Source of the DNA: Parahaliea maris
GTDB lineage: Bacteria > Pseudomonadota > Gammaproteobacteria > Pseudomonadales > Halieaceae
Assembly: GCF_008064665.1 (NCBI RefSeq)
Contig: NZ_VRZA01000002.1
Span: 434,001-498,000 of the forward strand
Reading direction: 5' to 3'
Length of the DNA stretch: 64,000 bases
Under the pieces are notes generated by a model that was not told where the DNA came from, did no database searches, and was given only the letters and a program-made list of their open reading frames with translations. A program made the translations under genes and the position numbers. Below, piece by piece: positions 63,237 to 64,000 of the stretch. The number at the start of each line of letters is the position of its first letter. Position 1 is the first letter of the stretch.

Positions 63237-64000
63237 ATGACAGTATTGGCTGACCTCCACCGCCCGGGCATCGCCACCCATTTCGCCCGTGTCCTGGTAC
63301 AGCGGGCGGTGCCCCTGGGGGTGCCGGAGGCCGACCTGCTTGGCGCGGTTCGCCTGAACCGGGTACTGCTGGAGGAGGGGCGGGTGCGCATCAGTCCGGC
63401 CCAGCTCGGGGCGTTGATGCGCCTGGTGTGGCGCGAACTCGACGACGAATTGATGGGCTTTGGTGCAGGGCGGCACCGCTTCGGTACCTTTGCCCTGATG
63501 GCGCGGCAGATGGTCGACAGCAGTACGCTGGGGGAGGCCCTGCGCTACTCCGTGCGGTTTTACAATCTGACCTCACCCGCCCTGCGCTGGGAGCTGAGCG
63601 AAGGTGGCGTCTGCGAGCTGGCGCTGCGCCTGACCGAGCCCGAACGCGACCCCGACCACCTGCTGGAAGAGTTCCTGTTGCTCATGTGGCACCGCTTCTG
63701 CAACTGGCTGGTGGGTGAGCGCATGCCGCTGCGGCGCACGGGCTTCGCTTTCGAACCGCCTGCCCATCGCCCTGAGTACCGGCTGATGTTCCCCGGTCCG
63801 GTGTACTTTTCGCAGGAGGTTAGCAGTATCCAGGTGGACGGGGCCTGGTTGAAAGCGCCGGTGATCCGTTCGCGCCGTGACCTGAGGCGCTTTCTGCAGC
63901 GCCTGCCGGACGAGTGGTTCGTCAAACAGATCTTCGCCGACAGCGTCAGTGCGCGGGTATTGCGCGCGCTGGCGGATGCCTCTGCCTCCCTGAGCCTGGA
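63237..64000 (+). CDS. AraC family regulator, 3' end outside the window
   Basis: An open frame from ATG at 63237 to the right edge, at least 254 codons. It has the AraC arabinose-binding-like N-terminal domain of lipid- and acid-related regulators: GRHRFGTFALMARQMVDSSTLGEALRY (cited by FGTFALMARQM and TLGEALRY), a helical RLTEPERDP ... FLLLMWHRFCNWL stretch and FPGPVYFSQEV, GAWLKAPVIRSRRDLRRFL near the end. The helix-turn-helix would lie beyond the window. The divergent acyl-CoA dehydrogenase is a likely target. Confidence 0.85.
   Translation, partial: MTVLADLHRPGIATHFARVLVQRAVPLGVPEADLLGAVRLNRVLLEEGRVRISPAQLGALMRLVWRELDDELMGFGAGRHRFGTFALMARQMVDSSTLGEALRYSVRFYNLTSPALRWELSEGGVCELALRLTEPERDPDHLLEEFLLLMWHRFCNWLVGERMPLRRTGFAFEPPAHRPEYRLMFPGPVYFSQEVSSIQVDGAWLKAPVIRSRRDLRRFLQRLPDEWFVKQIFADSVSARVLRALADASASLSL

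Overview
The window is GC-rich, gene-dense bacterial DNA with about 61 protein genes, one tRNA gene and a few repeat-bearing intergenic gaps. The order nadB / rpoE-rseA-rseB-rseC-mucD / lepA-lepB-DUF4845-rnc-era-recO-acpS is the Pseudomonas-like gammaproteobacterial arrangement. Two wax ester synthase/DGAT paralogues, an acyl-CoA dehydrogenase, a ketosteroid-dehydrogenase-like flavoprotein, a sulfatase and a complete F420 operon together suggest a marine, lipid-using gammaproteobacterium of the Halieaceae (OM60/NOR5) type. The family assignment is an inference from gene content and order.

Layout. 0-4.75 kb: coenzyme F420 operon cofE(partial)-cofD-cofC-fbiC, every junction overlapping, followed by ung. 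5.5-8.8 kb: ygfZ, sdhE-ygfX and nadB. 9.1-13.3 kb: sigma-E operon rpoE-rseA-rseB-rseC-mucD with a sigma-E-type promoter in front. 13.4-19.2 kb: lepA, lepB, DUF4845, rnc, era, recO, acpS (pdxJ absent). 19.3-24.0 kb: cysM, relA, mazG, adk (rlmD absent). 24.1-24.4 kb: two large palindromic extragenic elements. 24.5-30.3 kb: DUF885 peptidase, a divergent WS/DGAT pair around a palindromic operator candidate, and an alpha/beta hydrolase. 30.3-33.4 kb: gltX and sdaA. 33.4-34.7 kb: tRNA-Ala(GGC) with a near-consensus promoter, then tandem repeats that each carry a copy of the tRNA 3' end and mostly a terminator, then an AT-richer stretch. 34.7-42.2 kb: AlgP/histone-H1-like protein, mobA, tsaB-uppP, a TetR regulator, M18 aminopeptidase, a queuosine-mannosyltransferase-like glycosyltransferase and trpS. 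42.2-49.7 kb: TonB receptor, membrane protein, phospholipase A, long-form purC, a truncated TSUP permease remnant, sulfatase and a DUF442 phosphatase. 49.7-57.3 kb: LYS9/LYS1-like saccharopine dehydrogenase pair, M20 hydrolase, Nudix hydrolase, cytochrome b561, cytochrome c' and a KstD-like flavoprotein. 57.3-64 kb: HupE/UreJ pair, LysR regulator with a divergent omega-aminotransferase and AEC permease, acyl-CoA dehydrogenase, and a divergent AraC regulator cut by the right edge.

Most of the window is housekeeping or central metabolism in conserved neighbourhoods. The parts worth a second look are the F420 operon in a gammaproteobacterial setting and the tRNA-tail repeat array behind tRNA-Ala, which resembles in architecture the RtT repeats downstream of E. 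coli tyrT. Lesser points are the palindromic elements near 24 kb, the repeat-rich leader of the AlgP-like gene and the TSUP gene remnant. No CRISPR array, prophage, insertion sequence or rRNA was seen.
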